DNA of 64,000 nucleotides. Origin: Acidobacteriota bacterium (GTDB lineage: Bacteria; Acidobacteriota; Terriglobia; Bryobacterales; Bryobacteraceae). The translations under genes and the position numbers were made by a program. The notes below the pieces were generated by a model. The model was not told the origin of the DNA, did not search any database, and worked only from the letters and a program-made list of their open reading frames with translations. The DNA lies in NCBI GenBank assembly GCA_026394055.1, contig JAPKYZ010000085.1, forward strand, positions 1 through 64,000. Reading direction: 5' to 3'. Below are positions 54,366 to 61,766 of this stretch, one piece after another; the first letter of the stretch is position 1, and every line of letters starts with the position of its first letter.

Positions 54366-54427
54366 CCGCTTCTCTTGATTACCGAGAGGAGCTGGGCTAT
54401 TCTCATATCGGTAACCTAGAGAAGCGG
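54366..54427 (+). promoter_or_regulatory. Promoter framed by a 20-base inverted repeat
   Basis: Arms at 54366-54385 and 54408-54427 are inverted repeats: CCGCTTCTC and TTACCGA on the left, TCGGTAA and GAGAAGCGG on the right. They match at 18 of 20 positions, with a 22-base centre. Inside sits a sigma-70-like promoter: TTGATT (54375-54380), a 17-base spacer and TATTCT (54398-54403). The left arm covers the -35 box and the right arm lies just after the -10 box, up to the ribosome site. This is the geometry of a repressor operator, and a PadR regulator is encoded two genes on. Confidence 0.65.
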
Positions 54428-54435
54428 AGGCGCTC

Positions 54436-55839
54436 ATGAGAATAGACCATTTAGTGCTCCTTGTCCTTGCGGCGGTGGCGGCACCGGTGGGCTGGGCACA
54501 GACGGCAACTGGCATTTGGGAAGGCAAGGTGGGCGGCAATGCCCAGCAGACCTTGCGGATCGATCTTGATACCGGCCTGGCCTCCCTCAACTCCGGATCG
54601 CCGTTCGCCATGACGGTGGTGAAGTCGGACGATCCGCTGGCCATCCAGTTCGATCTGACGATCTCCGGGCGCACTCTGCGCTTCACGGGCCGCAGGAGTG
54701 AATCGGAGATTACGGGGAGCATCGCCAACAGAGCGCTCACCTTGACGCGCCTGCCGGGGGACACAGCCCATCTGGCGGGGCGGCAGCGCTACCCGTTTCC
54801 TCAGGTGGATTCCGGCGATGCCAAAGCAGTCGCCACAGCGCGGGCGGCGCTGGTGGAATTGATCCGGAAGCAAGAGATTCCAGGCCTTTCGGTTGCGGTT
54901 GCCCGGAAGGGCAAGATCCTGTGGTCGGAGGGCTTTGGCCTGGCCGACGTGGAGCATGGCACGCCGGTGACGCCTTTGACGCGCTTCCGCGTGGGAAGTG
55001 TCAGCAAGGTGCTGACGGCGGCCGGAATTGGACGGCTGGTGGAGCAAGGAAAGCTGGACCTGGATGCGCCCATCCGACGGTACGTGCCCGACTTTCCCGC
55101 GAAGCCGTGGCCGATCACGACGAGGCAATTGGCGGCCCATACGGCGGGCATCCGCCACTACAACAGCGCGGAAGCCATCGGGCCCAAGGGCGCCCCGCAC
55201 TTTGCCCGTGTCCGCCTGGGGCTGGCTTTGTTCGAGAACGATCCGTTGTTGTTTGAGCCTGGCACAAGCTACAGCCATTCGAGTTACGGCTGGAGTCTCA
55301 TCAGTGCCGTGATGGAGGGCGCTTCGCGGCAGGAGTTCCTCTCCTTCATGCGAAGCAGCGTCTTTGAGCCGCTGGGACTGCACAGCATTGTGCCGGACCA
55401 TGTGGACGCCATTGTTCCCCATCGCACCCGCTTTTACGTGAAGGAAGGGCCGGGGCGGCCGCTCGAGAATGCCCCCTATGTCGACCTCAGCTACGTTTGG
55501 GCTGGCGGGGGTTATCTGGCCACGGCGGAGGATCTGGTGCGCTTTGGGGCGGCGCACCTGCAACCGGGTTTTTTCGAGCAGCGCACTCTGGACCTGCTCT
55601 TCAAAGGGCAGTCGGTCATCCCGGAGGATAAGCGGATCTCGGTTGGTGTGGGCTGGCGCATCCAAACCGACAGCGAAGGCAGGCGCATTCTGCATCACGC
55701 CGGGGCCAGCGTGGGGGGGCGTGCCATGCTGCTCCTTTATCCGGATTCGGGCATCACGGTGGCCATTCTCTCAAACACGCTGGCTGACTTCGGCCCAGCG
55801 GACGCGCAACGGATCGGCTCCCTTTTTGTCGCGAATTGA
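54436..55839 (+). CDS. Serine hydrolase of the class C beta-lactamase fold
   Basis: 467 residues; GGAGG five bases before ATG. Signal peptide LVLLVLAAVAAPVGWAQ. Residues about 22-115 form a small beta domain (TGIWEGKVGGNAQQTLRIDL). The hydrolase domain follows with VAVARKGKILWSEGFGLADV, the SxxK motif GSVSKVLTAAG, the tyrosine region SYSHSSYGWSLI and a final HHAGASVGGRAML. Such proteins cleave esters, D-peptides or lactams; antibiotic resistance should not be assumed. It is first in an operon with padR and an ADOP permease. Confidence 0.88.
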   Translation: MRIDHLVLLVLAAVAAPVGWAQTATGIWEGKVGGNAQQTLRIDLDTGLASLNSGSPFAMTVVKSDDPLAIQFDLTISGRTLRFTGRRSESEITGSIANRALTLTRLPGDTAHLAGRQRYPFPQVDSGDAKAVATARAALVELIRKQEIPGLSVAVARKGKILWSEGFGLADVEHGTPVTPLTRFRVGSVSKVLTAAGIGRLVEQGKLDLDAPIRRYVPDFPAKPWPITTRQLAAHTAGIRHYNSAEAIGPKGAPHFARVRLGLALFENDPLLFEPGTSYSHSSYGWSLISAVMEGASRQEFLSFMRSSVFEPLGLHSIVPDHVDAIVPHRTRFYVKEGPGRPLENAPYVDLSYVWAGGGYLATAEDLVRFGAAHLQPGFFEQRTLDLLFKGQSVIPEDKRISVGVGWRIQTDSEGRRILHHAGASVGGRAMLLLYPDSGITVAILSNTLADFGPADAQRIGSLFVAN

Positions 55840-55849
55840 ATAGGAACGC

Positions 55850-56185
55850 ATGAGTAAACCAACTGACCTGGTGCAGGGGACATTGAACCTGCTGATCTTG
55901 AAGATTCTCGCGTTGGAGCCGCAGAATGGCTGGGCCATTGGGCAGCGGCTGCGGCAAATCTCGGGCGACGTTTTGCAGGTGAGCGATGGATCGCTCTATC
56001 CGGCGTTGCACAAGCTGGAGCAGCAAGGCTGGATCCAGTCTGAATGGAAGGTAAGCGAGAACAACCGCCGGGCCAAGTACTATTCGCTCACGCCCCCTGG
56101 TCTGCGCTACCTGGAAGAGGAAACCGCCAGCTGGGACCGGCTCTCTGGCGCAATTTCGGCCGTCGTCAAGCTGAAGGCGGTCTAG
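55850..56185 (+). CDS. PadR family transcriptional regulator
   Basis: 111 residues, the short PadR type. Winged helix: LVQGTLNLLILKILALEPQN, GWAIGQRLRQISGDVLQVSD, GSLYPALHKLEQQGWIQSEW and RAKYYSLTPPGLRYLEEET. In Acidobacteria such regulators usually sit directly upstream of ADOP permease genes, as here. It likely represses its own operon, perhaps through the inverted repeat at 54366-54427. The permease starts two bases after its stop. Confidence 0.93.
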   Translation: MSKPTDLVQGTLNLLILKILALEPQNGWAIGQRLRQISGDVLQVSDGSLYPALHKLEQQGWIQSEWKVSENNRRAKYYSLTPPGLRYLEEETASWDRLSGAISAVVKLKAV

Positions 56186-56187
56186 CC

Positions 56188-58899
56188 ATGCGGTGGCTTT
56201 TCAAGGCGCGGCTCCGGCTGCGGTCGCTTTTCGCGTGGTCCGCCGTGGAGCAGGACATTGAGGACGAGCTGCAGTATCACGTGGAACGCCAGACCGAAGC
56301 CAACCTGGCCGCGGGGATGAACGAGCGGGAGGCGCGGCGGGCCGCTCTGCGCTTGCTGGGCGGCATGACCCGGCCCAAGGAGGAATGCCGCGACGCCCAC
56401 CGGGCCTCCTGGGGCATGCGCTTGCTTGACACCTTGATGCGCGATGGGAAGCACGCCCTACGGCGGCTGGTGCACGACTGGCAGTTCGCCCTGGCAGCCA
56501 TCCTGATTACTGGGCTGGGCATTGGGATCAACAGCGCTGCCTTTAGCGCCGTCAATGCGCTGGTGTTCACCGCAACAAGTTCCGCGGAGGCCGAACGGCT
56601 GGTGAGCCTCTACCAGAACGTCGGCGAGCGGGCGGAACCGGCCGGTGTCTCCTATCCGGCGTACGGCGATCTGGCGGCCGCCACCGCGGCGTTCTCCACC
56701 GTGGCCGCCATCCTACCCGGCACGGCGGACTATGAAGGGCAGCTGGTTTTTGCCGAGTACGTGACCGCAAATTACCTCAAGATGGCGGGTCATCAAGTGT
56801 TCGCCGGCCGCTGGTTTACCGGGGATGAGGACCGCTTGGGATCCGCGCCCGCCATCGTCATCGGCTATCGCGCCTGGCAAACCAGATTCGGTTCCGACTA
56901 CCGGATTCTCGGCCAGACCATCCGGGTCAATCAGGTGCCGGTGACCGTTGTCGGCATCGGCCCCGCGCAACTGGCCAGCGCCAGCCATCCCGCGCTGAGC
57001 GCCGATTTCTGGCTGCCCGTCGCAGCCCTCAACACTGTTGGGAGCCGCCACCAGCTCCCCGATCTCTTGACCCGCCGCGGGCAGCTGGCCTTTGAGGTCC
57101 GCGCCCGGCTGCAACCCGGCGTGAGGGTGAATCAAGCGCAGGCCATGATGAACGTGCTGGGCCAGCGTTTGGCCCAGGATTATCCCGAGACCGACCCCGG
57201 CAAAGGAATCACGGTGGTCCGGACCGACAGCGTCGTGATTCACCCGGGCGAGCAGGATCTGTGGGTGAAGTTGATGTCGATCACGCTGTTGATCACGGTG
57301 GGCCTGGTGCTCACCATCGCCTGCAGCAATCTGGCGACCCTGTTGCTGGTGCGCGGAACCAGCCGCGCCAAGGAAGTGGCGGTCCGGCTGGCCTTGGGCG
57401 CCACGCGCTCGCAACTGATTCGCTACCTGTTAACCGAAAGTGTGTTGCTTTCGCTGGGTGGGGCGTTGGCTGGACTCGTGCTCTGCTACTGGACACTACA
57501 CTCCATCGCCGCGATCATTCCGTTCAGCTTGCAGCTGCGGATGGACCATCGTGTGCTGGCATTCACCTTTGCGCTCTCCTTGCTGACCGGAATCACCATG
57601 GGCTTGGCGCCCGCCTTGCGCTCCACCCGTCTTGACTTGCTGCCGGCCCTGCGAAAGGACGCGGCGGCGACGGAGTTCTCGCCCGGCCAGCGCTGGTTCA
57701 CGCTGAAGAACATCCTGCTGACCACCCAAATTGCCGGTTCCTTTTTTCTCTTGATGGGGACGGCGTTCATGGTCCGGATGGTGGCCTCAGCGCGGTGGCA
57801 GGAGCCGGGGTTTGCCGTTCAGGGTGTGGCCCTGGCCAGCCTCGATACGCATTTGGCGGGCTACAGCGAAGCCGCCGCCGCGAGAATTCACAGCGAGTTG
57901 CTCCGCCGGATCTCCGCGGTGCCGGGCGTGCAAGCGGTGTTTTCATCGGCGGGAACTCCCGTGGGATCGCACGTGTCGCGTGAAATTGAGCTTGATGGCT
58001 CACCCGGAAGCGAGGCGGCCCGGTGGCAGGGCAAGCTGGCCTGGGCCGCGCCGGGATACTTCGAGACACTCCAAATCCCCGTGCTCTATGGCCGGCCATT
58101 TCGAGAGACCGATGGGCCGGGCCGGCCGCTGGTGGCCATCGTCAGTGAATCACTGGCGCGCCGGGTGTTCGGGACGACAAACGCGATCGGCCGGAGGTTC
58201 CGTTATGGCGATGTCGAACGTTCCCAGGAGGCGAAGACCGCCGTCGAGATCGTCGGCGTGGTCCGCGATGCCGAAGGGGCGTCACCCGGCGGGGGCGGGC
58301 CGGCGGTCTTTTATCTGCCCGCGGCCCAAACCAGCGCGCCGGCTACGACGCTGGTGGCGCGCAGTTCAGGCAGCGCCACCGCGCTGGTACAAGCCATTCA
58401 GCGGGAACTGCGGACGCTTGACCCAACGCTGCCCGCACGCGTCCGGACCATGGAACAGCAACTGGACGAAGATCTGCGGCTTTGGCGCTGGGCGCTGGGA
58501 GTGGTGGGCGGGATGAGCGTGGTGGCACTCGCCCTGGCCGCCATTGGGCTTTACGCCGTGGTTCGTTTTGCGGTGGCCCAGCGATCGTTCGAGTTCGGCA
58601 TCCGGGTGGCTCTCGGGGCTGGCCGGCACCAGATTGTCTGGCTGGTGATGAGGGAGATCACCATCCTGATCGGTGCCTCGTTGGTGGCCGGAATGGCGAT
58701 TTCGGTGGTCGGCCTGAGGTTGGCATCGTCGCTGATTGAGGCGCCCTCCACGGTTCACCTGGAGGCGCTGCCGGGCGTCACTCCGCTCACCCTGCTGTCC
58801 GTGGCCGGCGTTCTGGCGCTGGCGGCGGGGGCGGCAGCCTACTTCCCAGCCCGCCAGGCGGCCAACGGGGACCCGTCTGTTTCCCTGCGCCAGCAGTAA
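56188..58899 (+). CDS. ADOP family (MacB/FtsX-like) ABC permease
   Basis: 903 residues from ATG 56188; the frame is open earlier but overlaps padR. The N-terminal ADOP-specific region reads DIEDELQYHVERQTEANLAA. Then come a first membrane helix (FALAAILITGLGIGINSAAF), a periplasmic MacB-like domain, a FtsX block (LVLTIACSNLATLLLVRGTS), a second periplasmic domain and a second FtsX block (VVALALAAIGLYAVVRFAVA) ending GAAAYFPARQAANGDP. ADOP proteins lack an adjacent ATPase, and none is seen. Their transported substrate is unknown. Confidence 0.93.
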   Translation: MRWLFKARLRLRSLFAWSAVEQDIEDELQYHVERQTEANLAAGMNEREARRAALRLLGGMTRPKEECRDAHRASWGMRLLDTLMRDGKHALRRLVHDWQFALAAILITGLGIGINSAAFSAVNALVFTATSSAEAERLVSLYQNVGERAEPAGVSYPAYGDLAAATAAFSTVAAILPGTADYEGQLVFAEYVTANYLKMAGHQVFAGRWFTGDEDRLGSAPAIVIGYRAWQTRFGSDYRILGQTIRVNQVPVTVVGIGPAQLASASHPALSADFWLPVAALNTVGSRHQLPDLLTRRGQLAFEVRARLQPGVRVNQAQAMMNVLGQRLAQDYPETDPGKGITVVRTDSVVIHPGEQDLWVKLMSITLLITVGLVLTIACSNLATLLLVRGTSRAKEVAVRLALGATRSQLIRYLLTESVLLSLGGALAGLVLCYWTLHSIAAIIPFSLQLRMDHRVLAFTFALSLLTGITMGLAPALRSTRLDLLPALRKDAAATEFSPGQRWFTLKNILLTTQIAGSFFLLMGTAFMVRMVASARWQEPGFAVQGVALASLDTHLAGYSEAAAARIHSELLRRISAVPGVQAVFSSAGTPVGSHVSREIELDGSPGSEAARWQGKLAWAAPGYFETLQIPVLYGRPFRETDGPGRPLVAIVSESLARRVFGTTNAIGRRFRYGDVERSQEAKTAVEIVGVVRDAEGASPGGGGPAVFYLPAAQTSAPATTLVARSSGSATALVQAIQRELRTLDPTLPARVRTMEQQLDEDLRLWRWALGVVGGMSVVALALAAIGLYAVVRFAVAQRSFEFGIRVALGAGRHQIVWLVMREITILIGASLVAGMAISVVGLRLASSLIEAPSTVHLEALPGVTPLTLLSVAGVLALAAGAAAYFPARQAANGDPSVSLRQQ

Positions 58900-59077
58900 G
58901 CCCGGCGGCCGGCGCAGAACGCGATCTATTGCCAGATCAACGATTTAGCGGCGAGAAGAATTTTGTAAGAACTCTCGAAGCGGACGGGAAGGACTTCTCT
59001 TGCCCGCGGACCCCAAACTGGACCACGGACTGGCCACCGGACTAAACGGGGGCCAGCCTGTCTTTGGAGGAAACAAA

Positions 59078-59719
59078 ATGAGAGTACTGCTTTGCATCTT
59101 CGTCGCGGTGTGCGCTTCGGCGTCGCCGATGACGATTTTCTTTACCGGGAGTGGCAGCGGGTCGCTGAACGGAGTGGCGTTTAACGACCTGGAATTTACA
59201 ATCCTGGCCACCGCCCAGACCTCGGACGTTCAAACGGGGGCGGGCTACGCCCGGGTGCCCCACCAGACGGCCCAAATCGAGATCCCCATTGGACCGGGCA
59301 TCTTTAGCTTCACCGTCCCCACGTCCACCCTTGTCCTGAATGGGATCTCCCAGGGGATTTTCGCCTACAACCCTACGGCCACCCACCTGATTGCCTACAC
59401 GGATCCGTCGCTGGCGGCCTATGCCCTTGATCAAACCCTCGGGGTGATCGTTCCGTCCATCACCCTGTTGCAGTGGGGGGTCGGCGACCCGGTGATGACC
59501 GATGGCGGACGCCTGATTTTTAACGATTTCAGCGGTGTCTCCGGAATATTTTCGGTGCAGATCGGTGGAGACGGAGGCACTCCCCATGGGCCGGTCCCGG
59601 AGCCATCCACTTGGGCCATGTTGGCCGCACCGTTCACCATCCTGCTCGTCCGGCGGCTGGCGGGGCGCATGGTGGCCCCGGCTACAGCGTCTTCAGTTAA
59701 GCGGCAGGCAGCGCGCTGA
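59078..59719 (+). CDS. PEP-CTERM protein with extended C-terminus
   Basis: 213 residues from ATG 59078, with GGAGG seven bases upstream. Signal peptide MRVLLCIFVAVCASASPMT. The middle is Gly/Thr-rich and probably beta-stranded. The C-terminus reads VPEPSTWAMLAAPFTILLVRR, the PEP-CTERM signal, and then continues 21 residues (AGRMVAPATASSVKRQAAR), longer than usual after the basic stop. The extension overlaps the convergent VOC gene by 23 bases. Confidence 0.8.
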   Translation: MRVLLCIFVAVCASASPMTIFFTGSGSGSLNGVAFNDLEFTILATAQTSDVQTGAGYARVPHQTAQIEIPIGPGIFSFTVPTSTLVLNGISQGIFAYNPTATHLIAYTDPSLAAYALDQTLGVIVPSITLLQWGVGDPVMTDGGRLIFNDFSGVSGIFSVQIGGDGGTPHGPVPEPSTWAMLAAPFTILLVRRLAGRMVAPATASSVKRQAAR

Positions 59720-60086
59720 TCGTCACGTAGTATCCGTCCGGATCCCGGAGCGAGAACTCCCGGGTCTGGGTGTCCGGATTGATGTCTGGCTCCTGTTCGA
59801 ACCGGGTGACGAGAGATCGTGCCCGGTGAAGGGCTTGGTCGAAATCATCGACGCGGAAGAACAACAGCAGCCCGTTGCCGGGTGTTCCGTGATCGGGGCG
59901 CATCAATGAAGGATGCTCGTGGGCACCCAACTCGTGGAGGCAGAGCAAGACCGTTCCATCCGTATCGAGGATCTGCCCAAAGTAGGGATGGCCAGGAAGG
60001 GTAGCCGGCAGGCCGAGCAGCGACTGATACCAGTTGAAGCTGCTCGAAACGTCGTCTACCCCTATGATCGTCCACGTACGCTTCAT
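59697..60086 (-). CDS. VOC (glyoxalase/bleomycin resistance-like) family protein
   Basis: 129 residues from ATG 60086 with GAGG upstream. The paired beta-alpha-beta-beta-beta units are seen in WTIIGVDDVSSSFNWYQSLL and GLLLFFRVDDFDQALHRARS, ending FSLRDPDGYYVTISA. Metal-ligand positions include HELGAH and the Glu of REFSLRDPDG. It could be a dioxygenase, isomerase or binding protein. Substrate unknown. Confidence 0.85.
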   Translation of the reverse strand: MKRTWTIIGVDDVSSSFNWYQSLLGLPATLPGHPYFGQILDTDGTVLLCLHELGAHEHPSLMRPDHGTPGNGLLLFFRVDDFDQALHRARSLVTRFEQEPDINPDTQTREFSLRDPDGYYVTISALPAA

Positions 60087-60179
60087 CGGGTCACCTCGCT
60101 CATTCTTGTTTAGACCGGGCAAAGAGTCCCGGCCACCGGTTGCTGGAGCCTTCCAGAGCCCGCCGTGGGGTTCATCGCG

Positions 60180-60635
60180 TCAAGAGCCTCGTTTAGGCTG
60201 AATGGCGAAGAACAGGCTCAACTCCGGTGATGCCGGAAAGCTCTCCGGGTACAGCTCCAGGTACGGGGCCGAACCGCTCTGCCATCCGCTGCTGGGCAAC
60301 CAAGACTGGAACTCGCCGATGGCGGGGCGGATCGCATTGAGCCCCGAAATCCTGACCTCGGCATAGGTCGCCGCGGGCAGCTCCCAGGCCTCCATGCCGT
60401 CAGGCGGCGCCATCGAGCTCTCAAAGCACGCCATGTAGGCGAACTGCCCCGGCGGCAGCCCCGGATAGTCCCACCGGACCACGCCCAGACAATCTCCGGC
60501 AATGGCGACCTCACGAATGCGCGGGTCAAACGCCTGCCAAGCCGTGGGACACAGGTTGGGCTCCATGGGAGAGATCACCACCACCCCCACCACCCGGCGG
60601 GCCGGAACGTCAACAACCTTCGGTTCGATCGCCAT
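60180..60635 (-). CDS. GyrI-like small-molecule-binding domain protein
   Basis: 151 residues from ATG 60635 (a GTG three codons upstream is possible). The GyrI/AraC effector-binding fold is seen from IEPKVVDVPARRVVGVVVIS, GQFAYMACFESSMAPPDGME and the ending LELYPESFPASPELSLFFAI. It is stand-alone, without DNA-binding domain. Such proteins bind hydrophobic ligands or inhibit gyrase. The role here is unknown. Confidence 0.7.
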   Translation of the reverse strand: MAIEPKVVDVPARRVVGVVVISPMEPNLCPTAWQAFDPRIREVAIAGDCLGVVRWDYPGLPPGQFAYMACFESSMAPPDGMEAWELPAATYAEVRISGLNAIRPAIGEFQSWLPSSGWQSGSAPYLELYPESFPASPELSLFFAIQPKRGS

Positions 60636-60692
60636 CCTGATCACTATTCCACATTTGTCCCGCCCAGCTTGGGGTGCCTGCGGCCGTTACCG

Positions 60693-61655
60693 CTACGGCA
60701 GTTGAGCAAACGCGCGCCAGGCGGCTTCGGCGTCGAACTGGGCGGGGTGGACCACCACGCGGTAGCGGAACCGCAGTTCCCCGCCCGCTTCCATCTTCAG
60801 TCCGGCGTCCTTGGCGGTATTGGGAATGGCCATCTTCCAGGGGTTCTCGTGATAGAACTCCTGCTCCCCAAAGGCGCTGACGAAGATCGAGGCGAAGGTC
60901 CGGATCTTCCAGCGGGTGGGGAAGTTGTAGTTCGAGGGATGATCGAAAACGGCGACGCCCAGCCGTTCGCCGTCCACCGTGGCGGTGTAGTCAATCCAGG
61001 GTGAGCGGCGGCCATAGAGATTGTCGGCCCCGGCGGTGCCCGTAAAGTTCTTCACCACGCCGCCGTTGCGCTCTTCAAACGGCTTCCCCAAACGCAGCCC
61101 CAACACGCCGTCGGCATGATCGGAAATCGTGGCCCCGGCGGGAAACTGGAGCTTGAAGTCGACATCGACGATCCGCAGCTCCTTGGGCGTCGAGTGGATG
61201 GTGATGGTGCGATTCTCGACCACATGCACTTGGCCATCGGGCGCCACCCAGTCGGCCCGGAAGCTGAGCGAGCCCCGGTCGGCACCGCTTTCGGCCGCCG
61301 TCAGATCCTTGAACCGCACCGTGCCCACGGGCCGCTTCTTGCTGATCTCCATCACCGGGTCGACTTCAAAAAAATCGATGCCGTTCAGCTTCTCATGCCC
61401 CACCCAGAGGCCCAGCTGATGGGGACTGTTGGTCATCTCACCGGGTTGTGGGTCCACTGGAAAGCCGCGCGTCACCACTTTGCCCGAGGCGCTGCGCAAA
61501 GGGTGCAGGTAGGGCTTGTGCGCGGCTCCGCCAAAGTGGAGTTCAGAGAAGGGTTGTCCCGCAACACGAATGGTCGCCCGATCCTGCTGCGGAGTGATCT
61601 GCACCTGCGCCCAACCCGAGCCCGCGACCAACATGAGAACCAGCAACCTTTGCAT
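60693..61655 (-). CDS. DUF6807 (PmoA-like) secreted protein
   Basis: 320 residues with signal peptide MQRLLVLMLVAGSGWAQ. The body matches the family often labelled 'PmoA': HFGGAAHKPYLHPLRSASGK, NSPHQLGLWVGHEKLNGIDF, and near the end FYHENPWKMAIPNTAKDAGL. The PmoA label is misleading, because it is not the membrane subunit of methane monooxygenase. It is frequent in carbohydrate-degrading Acidobacteria and Planctomycetes. The biochemical role is unknown. Confidence 0.8.
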   Translation of the reverse strand: MQRLLVLMLVAGSGWAQVQITPQQDRATIRVAGQPFSELHFGGAAHKPYLHPLRSASGKVVTRGFPVDPQPGEMTNSPHQLGLWVGHEKLNGIDFFEVDPVMEISKKRPVGTVRFKDLTAAESGADRGSLSFRADWVAPDGQVHVVENRTITIHSTPKELRIVDVDFKLQFPAGATISDHADGVLGLRLGKPFEERNGGVVKNFTGTAGADNLYGRRSPWIDYTATVDGERLGVAVFDHPSNYNFPTRWKIRTFASIFVSAFGEQEFYHENPWKMAIPNTAKDAGLKMEAGGELRFRYRVVVHPAQFDAEAAWRAFAQLP

Positions 61656-61766
61656 TTTTGTATGCTACCGCGTCAACATGAGAATTCCGTTTCAAGCGTG
61701 ATTTCACCTGCGCGGCCAGACCAACTTTTATCCAGTTGTCACACCGGCAGGTCAACATAGGATCTT

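Noticed and set aside
54436-55839. Beta-lactamase resistance gene
   Set aside because: The fold is that of class C beta-lactamases, but the broad family includes many esterases and peptidases. The KTG-like triad is HAG here and nothing supports drug resistance.
56044-56187. Longer N-terminus for the ADOP permease
   Set aside because: The extra 48 codons lie inside padR in another frame, while the ATG at 56188 starts the typical ADOP N-terminus.
60693-61655. Methane monooxygenase subunit (PmoA)
   Set aside because: A soluble secreted DUF6807 protein without the membrane helices of true PmoA; the common database label is misleading.
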